Source: an uncultured Oscillospiraceae bacterium
GTDB taxonomy: Bacteria > Bacillota > Clostridia > Oscillospirales > Oscillospiraceae
Assembly (NCBI GenBank): GCA_947629955.1
Contig: CANRFT010000026.1
Location: 1 to 32,696, forward strand
Direction of reading: 5' to 3'
DNA length: 32,696 nt
The position numbers were made by a program, and so were the translations under genes. The notes under the pieces are model-generated. The model was not told the origin of the DNA, ran no database searches, and saw only the letters and a program-made list of their open reading frames with translations. Shown piece by piece: positions 1-6,404 of this stretch. Every line of letters begins with the position of its first letter. The stretch's first letter is position 1.

Positions 1-1362
1 CGCACCCGCGCCCGCAAGGCCCGTGAGGCCCTGGGCGATCTGGGCTGGGCCGGCGTGGAGTTCGGCAAGGACGTGCCTGAGACCCAGTTCATGGGCTACG
101 ACCACACCGCCCTGGACAACGCCAGGGTCGTCGCCCTCGTCGTGGAGAACGAGCAGGCCGAGGAGCTCATGCCCGGCGTGGAGGGCATCGTGGTGCTGGA
201 CAAGACCCCATTCTACGCGGAGATGGGCGGCCAGGTAGCCGACCACGGCGTCATCACCGCCGGGGACGCCTCCTTCACCGTCACCGATGTGCAGAAGAAC
301 AAGGGCGGCAAGTATATGCACTACGGCAAGCTGACCTCCGGCGTGCTGAAGCTGGGGGACCCCGTCAGCGCCGCCATCGACTCAGACCGCCGGAAGGCCA
401 TCGCCCGGGCCCACTCCGCCACCCATCTGCTGGACGCCGCCCTCCGCAAGGTGCTGGGCGACCACGTCCACCAGGCCGGCTCACTGGTGGAGCCCGACCG
501 CATCCGCTTCGACTTCACCCACTTCTCCGCCATGACCGCCCAGGAGCTGTCCCAGGTGTCCGCCCTGGTCAACGAGGCCATCCTGGCCGGGTACGACGTG
601 GTCACCGACGTGCTGCCCATCGAGGAGGCCAAAAAGCGGGGGGCCATCGCCCTGTTCGGCGAGAAGTACGGCGACACCGTCCGGGTGGTGGACATGGGCC
701 ACGGGTTCTCTGTGGAGTTCTGCGGCGGCACCCACCTGGACAACACCGCCAAGGCCGGCGTGTTCCACATCGCCAGCGAGTTCTCCGTTGCCTCCGGCGT
801 CCGCCGGATCGAGGCCACCACCGGCCGGGCCTCCCTGGAGGTCATGAACCGCAACCAGCAGGTGCTGTTCGAGGCCGCCGCCATCCTGAAGGCCAAGCCC
901 GCCGAGCTCCGGGCCAAGGCCGAGCAGAGCGTGGAGGAGCTGCGGGAGCTCCGCCGCCAGGTGGAGAAGTTCAAGGCCAAAGAGGCCGCCGGTGAGGCCG
1001 ACCGCATCCTGTTCGGCGGCCACGACGTGGGCGGGCTCAAGGTGCTCACCGCCGTGGTGCCCGACGCCGACGCCGCCCGTCTCCGCCAGATGGGCGACAC
1101 CCTCAAGGCCAAGAGCGACGCCGTGGTGGCGGTGCTGGCCTGCGTCAACGGCGCCAAGATCACCCTCCAGGCCGTCTGCGGCAAAGACGCCGTCGCCAGA
1201 GGCGTGAAGGCCGGGGACATCATCAGGGCCATCGCCCCCATCTGCGGCGGCAAGGGCGGCGGCAAGCCCGACTCCGCCATGGGCGGCGGCAGCGACGTGA
1301 TGAAGCTGGACGATGCCCTGGCCGCCCTGGACGACTTCGTGGCGTCCAAGGTGAGCGGCTGA
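1..1362 (+). CDS. alaS: Alanine--tRNA ligase, 3' part (5' end outside window)
   Basis: The frame is open from base 1, so 453 C-terminal residues of alanyl-tRNA synthetase are visible and the aminoacylation domain lies outside the window. The enzyme charges tRNA-Ala with alanine in the cytoplasm. The visible part holds the editing domain with HSATHLL, which clears mischarged Ser/Gly-tRNA, and the later zinc-site motif CGGTH in VEFCGGTHLDN. A coiled stretch follows (LRELRRQVEKFKAKEAAG), then the C-Ala/DHHA1 domain ending in the glycine-rich GGKGGGKPDSAMGGG. This order matches full-length bacterial AlaRS. The gene ends at TGA 1360-1362, just before a strong terminator. An internal ATG at 55 is not the real start, because homology continues upstream of it. 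Codon use is typical of the GC-rich core genes here. Identity is very secure. Confidence 0.97.
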   Translation, partial: RTRARKAREALGDLGWAGVEFGKDVPETQFMGYDHTALDNARVVALVVENEQAEELMPGVEGIVVLDKTPFYAEMGGQVADHGVITAGDASFTVTDVQKNKGGKYMHYGKLTSGVLKLGDPVSAAIDSDRRKAIARAHSATHLLDAALRKVLGDHVHQAGSLVEPDRIRFDFTHFSAMTAQELSQVSALVNEAILAGYDVVTDVLPIEEAKKRGAIALFGEKYGDTVRVVDMGHGFSVEFCGGTHLDNTAKAGVFHIASEFSVASGVRRIEATTGRASLEVMNRNQQVLFEAAAILKAKPAELRAKAEQSVEELRELRRQVEKFKAKEAAGEADRILFGGHDVGGLKVLTAVVPDADAARLRQMGDTLKAKSDAVVAVLACVNGAKITLQAVCGKDAVARGVKAGDIIRAIAPICGGKGGGKPDSAMGGGSDVMKLDDALAALDDFVASKVSG

Positions 1363-1378
1363 GCGGAATAAAAGACAG

Positions 1379-1410
1379 AGGCCCCCGCCGGAGATCTCCG
1401 GCGGGGGCCT
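1379..1410. terminator. Bidirectional intrinsic terminator between alaS and the radical SAM gene
   Basis: A perfect palindrome with arms AGGCCCCCGCCGG and CCGGCGGGGGCCT around AGATCT lies between the two convergent stop codons. A short T-run follows on the plus strand (CCTTTCG) and a purine/A tract precedes it (AAAAGACAG), giving U-rich RNA on the minus strand. It can end transcription of both genes. Confidence 0.85.
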
Positions 1411-1419
1411 TTCGCGATA

Positions 1420-2931
1420 TTACTTGAACATGCGCTGGCGGATGCGCTTGAACACCACCATGGACTTCTTGTAGAGGTAGCGGAGCTTGGTCAGCTTCTG
1501 GGCGGCGGCGTAGTCCCGCTCGATCTCCTTTTGATAGGCCATGGGATCCTTCTCATATTTCAGGCAGCGCTTACGGTAGAAGGGGAACTGCCAGATATAG
1601 ATGAGATCGTACCACATCTGGCTCTCCCGGCTGTTCCGCTGCTTCCAGAACACGCTGAACTGTTCGGACATGGGGGCGAACATGATCTTCTGCATCTCTT
1701 CCTCGGTGTAGTACCCGGCCTCGATGGCCATGGGGACGATGTCGGTGCCGGGGAGGAAGTTCAGGCCGTGGAGCTGGAGCTCATACTTGCCGGACATGCC
1801 CTTGGCCAGCTCATAGGACGCCTTGATGTCCTCAATCTCCTCAAAGGGGTGCTGGAGCATGAAGTCGAAGGTGGCCCAGAACACGCCGGACTCGTGGATC
1901 AGCCGCACCGCCCGCAGCACGTCCTCGTTGGTCTCGTACCGGTGGAACACGTCCCGGCGGATGTGCTCGGAGCCGGTCTGGATGCCCATGATGACCTCCA
2001 CCAGGCCCACCTTGACCAGCTTCTTCATCACGTCCAGGTCCACCATCTTGGGGTGGGTCCAGATGGAGAAGGGCAGGTTGATGTGCTTTTTGTATTCCAC
2101 CACGAACTCATCCACCCAGCCGGGCAGATTGGGGAAGATCTCGTCGTAAAAGTGGATGAACACGATGGATTTGCAGGCCTTGATGGCCTCCTTCAGCTCG
2201 GCGATGACGCTCTGCACCGACCGAGTGCGGACGCCATTGATCCCCTTGGGGTACAGCCGGTGCAGGTTGACGCAGCAGCAATAGGAGCAGGTGAAAGGAC
2301 AGCCCCGGGAGGCGATGACCTCGTAGCTGAGCGTGTTGCGCTGGGGGTCGCCGGGGGTGATGGTGTTCTTATCGATGAACCAGCCGTCGGGGCAGGAGAC
2401 GGTGGGGATGCCGTAACCGTCCACATCCGCCAGCATTCCGCCGATGGGGTTGAGAACGTTTTTCCCGTCCTCCCGGTAGCCCAGAGAGGGGATGGAGTGC
2501 CAGTCCGCTCCGGTGCGCAGGGCGTCGGCCAGGGCGGTGAGGGGGATCTCGCCGTCCAGCCGGGTGACGAAAGGCACACCCTTGTCCAGGAAATACTCGG
2601 GGAACATGGAGACAAAGGCGCCGCCGCAGGAGATGGGACCGATGTTTTCCTTTTGCAGGGCGTCCACGACCTGGTCGATGACCTCCAGATACATGGAGCT
2701 CATGACGGACAGCCCCACCAGCACGGGGGAGTACTCCCTGATCTTATCGCACAGCAGCTTCAGCTCTGTCTTCGAGGCCAGCTCGGGGTTGGCGCTGTTG
2801 AAGTTCTTGAAGAAAATGGTCACTACCCGGTAGCCGGCCTTCCGCAGGGCCGTCTCCAGATATCGGACGCCCAGGGCCTTGACGTTGTAGAAGGCTACCA
2901 GCACCACTGTGCCGACATATTTGTTTTCCAT
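1420..2931 (-). CDS. B12-binding-type radical SAM protein
   Basis: A 503-residue protein with the architecture of cobalamin-dependent radical SAM enzymes. Residues 1-135 resemble a Rossmann-like B12-binding domain (TVVLVAFYN, YSPVLVGLSVMSS, ISCGGAF). The radical SAM core follows, with CPFTCSYC (C211-x3-C215-x2-C218) for the 4Fe-4S cluster, and a helical, basic C-terminus. The N-terminal domain lacks an obvious DxHxxG cobalamin-ligating motif, so B12 may bind base-off without a protein ligand, or not at all. Start: an in-frame upstream start exists at 3000, but ATG 2931 has a good GGGAGG box six bases before it and a promoter just upstream. It is monocistronic and convergent to alaS. The substrate cannot be read from the sequence. 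Family members methylate unreactive carbons or act in lipid, bacteriochlorophyll or antibiotic pathways. Confidence 0.85.
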   Translation of the reverse strand: MENKYVGTVVLVAFYNVKALGVRYLETALRKAGYRVVTIFFKNFNSANPELASKTELKLLCDKIREYSPVLVGLSVMSSMYLEVIDQVVDALQKENIGPISCGGAFVSMFPEYFLDKGVPFVTRLDGEIPLTALADALRTGADWHSIPSLGYREDGKNVLNPIGGMLADVDGYGIPTVSCPDGWFIDKNTITPGDPQRNTLSYEVIASRGCPFTCSYCCCVNLHRLYPKGINGVRTRSVQSVIAELKEAIKACKSIVFIHFYDEIFPNLPGWVDEFVVEYKKHINLPFSIWTHPKMVDLDVMKKLVKVGLVEVIMGIQTGSEHIRRDVFHRYETNEDVLRAVRLIHESGVFWATFDFMLQHPFEEIEDIKASYELAKGMSGKYELQLHGLNFLPGTDIVPMAIEAGYYTEEEMQKIMFAPMSEQFSVFWKQRNSRESQMWYDLIYIWQFPFYRKRCLKYEKDPMAYQKEIERDYAAAQKLTKLRYLYKKSMVVFKRIRQRMFK

Positions 2932-2972
2932 AGGGACCTCCCGTGTTGTTTCTTGAGATATCGCAACCAAAT

Positions 2973-3000
2973 AATATACACAAAAAAGCGGTTTTGTCAA
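2973..3000 (-). promoter_or_regulatory. Promoter of the radical SAM gene
   Basis: On the minus strand TTGACA (3000-2995), a 16-base spacer and TATATT (2978-2973) lie 42 bases before the ATG at 2931. It is a near-consensus sigma-A promoter in an AT-rich island. Confidence 0.7.
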
Positions 3001-3039
3001 TATTCAACCGCGAGAATCTCCGCCCGGCGGAAAAAACGC

Positions 3040-3068
3040 ATGACAACGGGGCCGGAGTATGATATAAT
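3040..3068 (+). promoter_or_regulatory. Promoter of the cupin-DUF4250-HIT unit
   Basis: ATGACA (3040-3045), a 17-base spacer and a perfect TATAAT (3063-3068) stand about 80 bases before the cupin start. It diverges from the promoter of the radical SAM gene. Confidence 0.65.
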
Positions 3069-3148
3069 AGCCGCAAAGCGGACAGAACACCCGCGGTTTG
3101 CGCGTATGCCGCGGCGCGCTTTCCGCCGGCGAAAGGAGAGACACGCCA

Positions 3149-3475
3149 ATGAAGCTCGAAAACATCCCCATGACCGAGATCCCCCACTTCAAGGGCGGGG
3201 AGAAGTTCATCCGCGCCCAAATGTTCACCGACGATCTGAACCGCATCCTCACCCGCGCCGTGCTGGTCCCCGGCGCCACCGTGGGTTGCCACGTCCACGA
3301 CGGGAGCAGCGAGATCATCTATGTTCTCTCCGGGCACGGCAAGGCCCTGTACGACGGTACCGAGGAGCGGCTGGGCCCCGGCGACTGCCACTACTGCCCC
3401 AAGGGCCATGGACACAGCGTGATCAACGACGGGGAAGAGGACCTGGAGTTCTTCGCCGTGGTGCCGAACCAATGA
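3149..3475 (+). CDS. Small single-domain cupin protein
   Basis: A 108-residue cupin. Motif 1 is seen as GCHVHDGSSEIIYVLSG (H48, H50, E55) and motif 2 as GDCHYCPKGHGHSVIN (P84, G86, H89), so all four usual metal ligands are present. Single-domain cupins of this size bind Fe, Mn, Zn or Ni and act as small dioxygenases, isomerases or sugar/ligand binders. The substrate cannot be told from sequence. ATG 3149 is chosen over an in-frame ATG at 3098 because GAAAGGAGAG sits at 3131-3140 and homology starts at MKLENIP. It is the first gene of a tight three-gene unit (21 and 12 base gaps) with a DUF4250 protein and a HIT hydrolase. The functional link, if any, is unknown. Confidence 0.85.
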   Translation: MKLENIPMTEIPHFKGGEKFIRAQMFTDDLNRILTRAVLVPGATVGCHVHDGSSEIIYVLSGHGKALYDGTEERLGPGDCHYCPKGHGHSVINDGEEDLEFFAVVPNQ

Positions 3476-3496
3476 GAACAGGGGAGGAGAGCTGAT

Positions 3497-3670
3497 ATGA
3501 TCCCCCAGGACCCCGCCATCCTGCTGAGCTTCGTGAACACCAAGCTCCGGGACGAGTACCCCGGCCTGGACGAGCTGTGCGCCGCCCTGGGCGAGGACCG
3601 CGCCCGGATCGAGGCCGCCCTGGCGGCCATCGACTACCGCTACGACCCCGATCGGAACAAATTCGTGTAA
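3497..3670 (+). CDS. DUF4250 family protein
   Basis: A 57-residue ORF starting MIPQDPAILLSFVNTKLRD and ending YRYDPDRNKFV. The pattern DPxxLLSxVNxKLRD, then LDELC, then a YxYDxxxNxF end is what I know from DUF4250, a family of roughly 60-residue Firmicutes proteins of unknown function. The shape suggests a small helix-turn-helix-like fold (LDELCAALGEDRARIEAALAAIDY), but DNA binding is not shown. A GGGGAGGAG box stands 7 bases before ATG 3497. Its tight spacing to the cupin (21 bases) and HIT gene (12 bases), and G/C-biased third positions, support a real translated gene. Recognition is from memory of the family, not a search. Confidence 0.8.
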   Translation: MIPQDPAILLSFVNTKLRDEYPGLDELCAALGEDRARIEAALAAIDYRYDPDRNKFV

Positions 3671-3682
3671 GGAGGCTTTTCC

Positions 3683-4027
3683 ATGTGCAAAGACGACTGC
3701 CTGTTCTGTAAGATCGTGAAGGGGGACATCCCCAGCAACAAGGTGTACGAGGACGACCTGTGCTACGCCTTTTACGACATCGCCCCCGCCGCCCCCACCC
3801 ACTTCCTGGTCATCCCCAAGGACCACATCGGCTCCTGCGGGGAGATCGACCCCTCCAACTCCGCTGTGGTGGCCCACATCTTCGAGGTCATCTCCAAGGT
3901 GACGAAGGACCTGGGCATCACCGACTTCCGGGTGGTATCCAACTGCGGGGAGCAGGCGGGCCAGAGCGTCCGCCACCTGCACTTCCACGTGCTGGCCGGA
4001 AGAGATATGACCTGGCCTCCGGGCTGA
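3683..4027 (+). CDS. HIT family nucleotide hydrolase (HinT-like)
   Basis: A 114-residue histidine-triad protein. The C-terminal active site RHLHFHVLAG holds the triad H98-x-H100-x-H102. The N-terminus has CLFCKI plus the PKDHI strand, where cysteines and histidines form the zinc site of many Hint proteins. Such enzymes hydrolyse purine nucleoside phosphoramidates such as AMP-lysine in the cytoplasm. Length and layout match HinT. An AAGGAGG box at the end of the DUF4250 gene sets the start at ATG 3683. The C-terminus WPPG is the usual conserved tail. It is the last gene of the cupin unit, and no strong terminator hairpin follows before the thiS promoter at 4037, so some read-through is possible. 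Confidence 0.93.
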   Translation: MCKDDCLFCKIVKGDIPSNKVYEDDLCYAFYDIAPAAPTHFLVIPKDHIGSCGEIDPSNSAVVAHIFEVISKVTKDLGITDFRVVSNCGEQAGQSVRHLHFHVLAGRDMTWPPG

Positions 4028-4036
4028 TTTTTTCTC

Positions 4037-4065
4037 TTGACATCTGCCCGCCGAACCGATATACT
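4037..4065 (+). promoter_or_regulatory. Promoter of the thi operon
   Basis: A perfect TTGACA (4037-4042), exactly 17 bases, then TATACT (4060-4065). Expected transcription start is near 4072, giving a leader of about 88 bases before thiS. Confidence 0.8.
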
Positions 4066-4088
4066 GTCTGACAGAGTGCAGGCCAAAT

Positions 4089-4141
4089 GCCGCGCGAAGG
4101 GGCACACCACCTCGGGTGTGATCTTTTCGCGCGGCTTTTTT
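4089..4141 (+). promoter_or_regulatory. Attenuator-like terminator in the thiS leader
   Basis: Arms GCCGCGCGAA (4089-4098) and TTCGCGCGGC (4126-4135) form a 10-bp perfect stem directly followed by six T residues (4136-4141), the signature of an intrinsic terminator. Its loop carries a second hairpin (CACACC 4103-4108 with GGTGTG 4115-4120). It lies between the operon's own promoter and thiS, so unless it is conditionally disrupted the operon would not be transcribed. The thiS ribosome site (GAGAGGAGG, 4144-4152) follows at once. A competing fold, GTGC 4077-4080 with GCAC 4102-4105, is possible. I see no TPP riboswitch core. I recall that a computationally found thiS RNA motif exists upstream of thiS in Firmicutes; whether this is that motif I cannot verify. 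Confidence 0.7.
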
Positions 4142-4159
4142 GCGAGAGGAGGCGTTTGT

Positions 4160-4354
4160 ATGGTGACCATCAACGGGGAGAAGCTGCCCCTGGACGGCGC
4201 GAACCTGCTGGACTGGCTGACCGCCCACGGCTACGACCCCAGGCGCATCGCCGTGGAGCGCAACGAGGAGATCGTGCCCAAGGCGGAGTACGGTGAAACA
4301 GTCCTCAAGGACGGCGATGTAGTAGAAATCGTCAACTTTGTCGGGGGCGGCTGA
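4160..4354 (+). CDS. thiS: Sulfur carrier protein ThiS
   Basis: A 64-residue ubiquitin-like protein starting MVTINGEKL and ending VNFVGGG. The C-terminal Gly-Gly is adenylated by ThiF and converted to a thiocarboxylate that gives sulfur to ThiG for thiazole formation. The motif [26 protein letters not shown] is typical of ThiS. ATG 4160 lies eight bases after GAGGAGG; the longer open frame from 4037 runs back into the promoter and is not used. It is the first gene of the thi operon, one base before thiF. Regulation is probably by the leader terminator. Confidence 0.96.
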   Translation: MVTINGEKLPLDGANLLDWLTAHGYDPRRIAVERNEEIVPKAEYGETVLKDGDVVEIVNFVGGG

Positions 4355-4355
4355 G

Positions 4356-4991
4356 ATGTATCCCACACGAGAGGAATTTTACGCCGCCCTGGTGGAGCGC
4401 CACGGGGCGGAGCGTCAGGCAAAATTCCAGGCGGCCAAAGTCGCAATTTGCGGCCTGGGCGGGCTGGGCTCCAACATCGCGGTGATGCTGGCCAGGGCCG
4501 GGGTGGGGGAGCTGTTCCTCCTGGACTTCGACCAGGTGGACATGAGCAACCTGAACCGGCAGCAGTATTTTGTGGAGCAGCTGGGGATGCTCAAGACCGA
4601 GGCCCTGCCCGAGACCCTGGCCCGCATCAATCCCTACTGCAAGGTGTCCCCCCGGACGCTGAAGATCACCGAGGGCGACATCCCCGGCCTGTTCGACGGC
4701 GTTGACGTGGTCTGTGAGGCGTTCGACAAGCCGGAGGCCAAGGCCATGCTGGTCCAGGGAGTGCTGGAGAACTACCCGAACACCCCCCTGGTGTCCGGCG
4801 TGGGGATGGCGGGGCTGGACAGCGCCAACCTGATCCGCACCCGGCGGGTGGGGAGGACCCTCTACCTCTGCGGCGACGGGGTCAGCGAGGTGGCCGACGG
4901 CCTGCCCCTCATCAGCAGCCGGGTGGCGGTGTGCGCCGCACACGAGGCCAACATGGTCCTCCGCCTCCTGGCGGGGGAGCGGGAGGCGTAA
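4356..4991 (+). CDS. thiF: ThiS adenylyltransferase ThiF (short clostridial form)
   Basis: A 211-residue E1-like enzyme that activates the ThiS C-terminus with ATP. The nucleotide site GLGGLGS is at 33-39, followed by FLLDFDQVDMSNLNRQQY, the acidic strand plus the N/R/Q cluster that holds ATP in ThiF/MoeB. It is shorter than E. coli ThiF (about 250) and lacks the usual two CxxC zinc pairs at the C-terminus. This fits the short ThiF subfamily found in Clostridia beside thiS-thiG-thiH. ATG 4356 follows the thiS stop by one base (TGAGATG), so translational coupling is likely. The 62-base gap to the next gene and the abrupt base-composition change suggest later insertion of the GNAT gene. Confidence 0.92.
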   Translation: MYPTREEFYAALVERHGAERQAKFQAAKVAICGLGGLGSNIAVMLARAGVGELFLLDFDQVDMSNLNRQQYFVEQLGMLKTEALPETLARINPYCKVSPRTLKITEGDIPGLFDGVDVVCEAFDKPEAKAMLVQGVLENYPNTPLVSGVGMAGLDSANLIRTRRVGRTLYLCGDGVSEVADGLPLISSRVAVCAAHEANMVLRLLAGEREA

Positions 4992-5053
4992 CAGAGCGGC
5001 CCGATAAATCAGGATTTGACGGTATAAGAGATTTTTAGAAAAGCGGTGCGTGT

Positions 5054-5566
5054 ATGGAAATAAGGCAAGAACGAGCAAACGATTATAATACAGTCTTTCA
5101 GGTCATAACAGAAGCATTTTCTCATGCTGAACATAGCGATGGAAACGAGCAGGAACTTGTGACCCTGTTGAGGGCCACTTCATCCTTTATTCCAGAACTT
5201 TCCCTTGTGGCTGTGGAAGATGGCAAAATCGTGGGTCATATCCTTTTTACCAAAATTACCATAGGGGAAAGCATTGAACTTGCTCTCGCACCCCTTTCTG
5301 TTCTTCCAGCATATCAGCGGAGAGGAATCGGGCTGGCGCTTATCCGTGAGGGTCATCGTATTGCCAAGAAGTTGGGGTATAACTACTCGGTGGTACTAGG
5401 TTCCCCGACATATTATCCGCGTTCTGGCTATATTCCAGCGAGCTTATACGGAATAGAAGCGCCATTTGAAGTTCAGAGCGAATATTTCATGGCGTTCAAA
5501 TTACAAGACGACGCGCCTCAAGTTAAAGGCATTGTCAAGTATGACCCAGCCTTTGGAATTACTTGA
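5054..5566 (+). CDS. GNAT family N-acetyltransferase (YhbS-like), inserted in the thi operon
   Basis: A 170-residue GNAT protein. Motif A is PAYQRRGIGLALIREG (acetyl-CoA pyrophosphate loop R/Q-x-x-G-x-G). The later block LGSPTYYPRSGYIPAS and the ending typical of YhbS/COG3153 acetyltransferases are present. The substrate is unknown. Base use is clearly different from both neighbours: many A/T third positions and codons such as ATA, AGA and TTA that are rare in thiF and thiG. Upstream, only a weak ribosome site is visible before ATG 5054 (GCGGTGCG). A TTGACG at 5016 has no good -10 at the right distance. It sits between thiF and thiG in the same direction, a place where thi operons have no such gene, so it is probably acquired. 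A role in thiamin synthesis is not expected. Confidence 0.9.
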   Translation: MEIRQERANDYNTVFQVITEAFSHAEHSDGNEQELVTLLRATSSFIPELSLVAVEDGKIVGHILFTKITIGESIELALAPLSVLPAYQRRGIGLALIREGHRIAKKLGYNYSVVLGSPTYYPRSGYIPASLYGIEAPFEVQSEYFMAFKLQDDAPQVKGIVKYDPAFGIT

Positions 5567-5632
5567 TAAATTCCAGTTTGTCGGAAGAACAGCCAGACAA
5601 GAACAGACAATTGACAGAAAGGAAGAAACCAC

Positions 5633-6400
5633 ATGGAAAACGACAAGCTGATTTTAGGCGGGAGGGAGTTCACCTCCCGGTTCATCCTGGGCTCGGGGAA
5701 GTATTCTCTGCGCCTTATCGAGGCCGCGGTGAAGGACGCCGGGGCCCAGATCATCACCTTGGCGGTGCGCCGGGCCAACACCAAGGAGCACGAGAGCATC
5801 CTGGACTACATTCCCAAGGGCGTCACCCTGCTGCCCAACACCTCCGGCGCCCGGGACGCCAAAGAGGCGGTGCGCATCGCCCGGCTGGCCCGGGAGCTGG
5901 GCTGCGGCGACTTCGTGAAGATCGAGATCATGCGGGACAGCAAGTACCTCCTGCCCGACAACCAGGAGACCATCAAAGCCACCGAGACCCTGGCCAAGGA
6001 GGGCTTCGTGGTGCTGCCCTACATGTACCCCGACCTGTACGCCGCCCGGGATCTGGTCAACGCCGGGGCCGCCGCTGTCATGCCCCTGGCCGCCCCCATC
6101 GGCTCCAACAAGGGGCTGGCCGCCAAAGAGTTCATTCAGATCCTGATCGACGAGATCGACCTGCCCATCATCGTAGACGCGGGCATCGGCCGGCCCTCCC
6201 AGGCCTGCGAGGCCATGGAGATGGGCGCCGCCGCCGTCATGGCCAACACGGCCCTGGCCACCGCCGGGGACCTGCCCCTGATGGCGGGGGCGTTCAAAAA
6301 CGCCATCGAGGCGGGCCGGGCCGCCTACCTGTCCGGCCTGGGCCGGGTGCTGACCCGTGGGGCCGACGCCTCCGACCCGCTGACAGGGTTTTTGAGGTGA
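5633..6400 (+). CDS. thiG: Thiazole synthase ThiG
   Basis: A 255-residue TIM-barrel enzyme that joins 1-deoxy-xylulose 5-phosphate, dehydroglycine from ThiH and sulfur from ThiS-COSH into the thiazole phosphate ring. K96 in [10 protein letters not shown] is the Schiff-base lysine, at the same number as in the Bacillus enzyme. The phosphate site shows in [27 protein letters not shown]. Full length, with the conserved end [28 protein letters not shown] box precedes ATG 5633. It is followed after four bases by thiH, with the thiH ribosome site GAGGTGA overlapping the thiG stop. GC-rich again, in contrast to the GNAT gene just upstream. Confidence 0.97.
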   Translation: MENDKLILGGREFTSRFILGSGKYSLRLIEAAVKDAGAQIITLAVRRANTKEHESILDYIPKGVTLLPNTSGARDAKEAVRIARLARELGCGDFVKIEIMRDSKYLLPDNQETIKATETLAKEGFVVLPYMYPDLYAARDLVNAGAAAVMPLAAPIGSNKGLAAKEFIQILIDEIDLPIIVDAGIGRPSQACEAMEMGAAAVMANTALATAGDLPLMAGAFKNAIEAGRAAYLSGLGRVLTRGADASDPLTGFLR

Positions 6401-6404
6401 TCCC

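Noticed and set aside
1531-3495. 654-residue open frame opposite the radical SAM gene
   Set aside because: It is an antisense shadow caused by GC-rich third positions: low-complexity His/Gly/Val/Leu-rich protein, no family pattern, and the radical SAM frame is secure.
4066-4159. TPP riboswitch before thiS
   Set aside because: The conserved TPP core (CUGAGA and the GA-rich second helix motif) is not seen; only promoter, hairpin and T-run are present.
5003-5580. GATAAAT...TTTG repeats on both sides of the GNAT gene as target-site duplication
   Set aside because: Only seven bases match in a row in an AT-rich setting; no transposase or inverted ends, so mentioned only as a weak hint.
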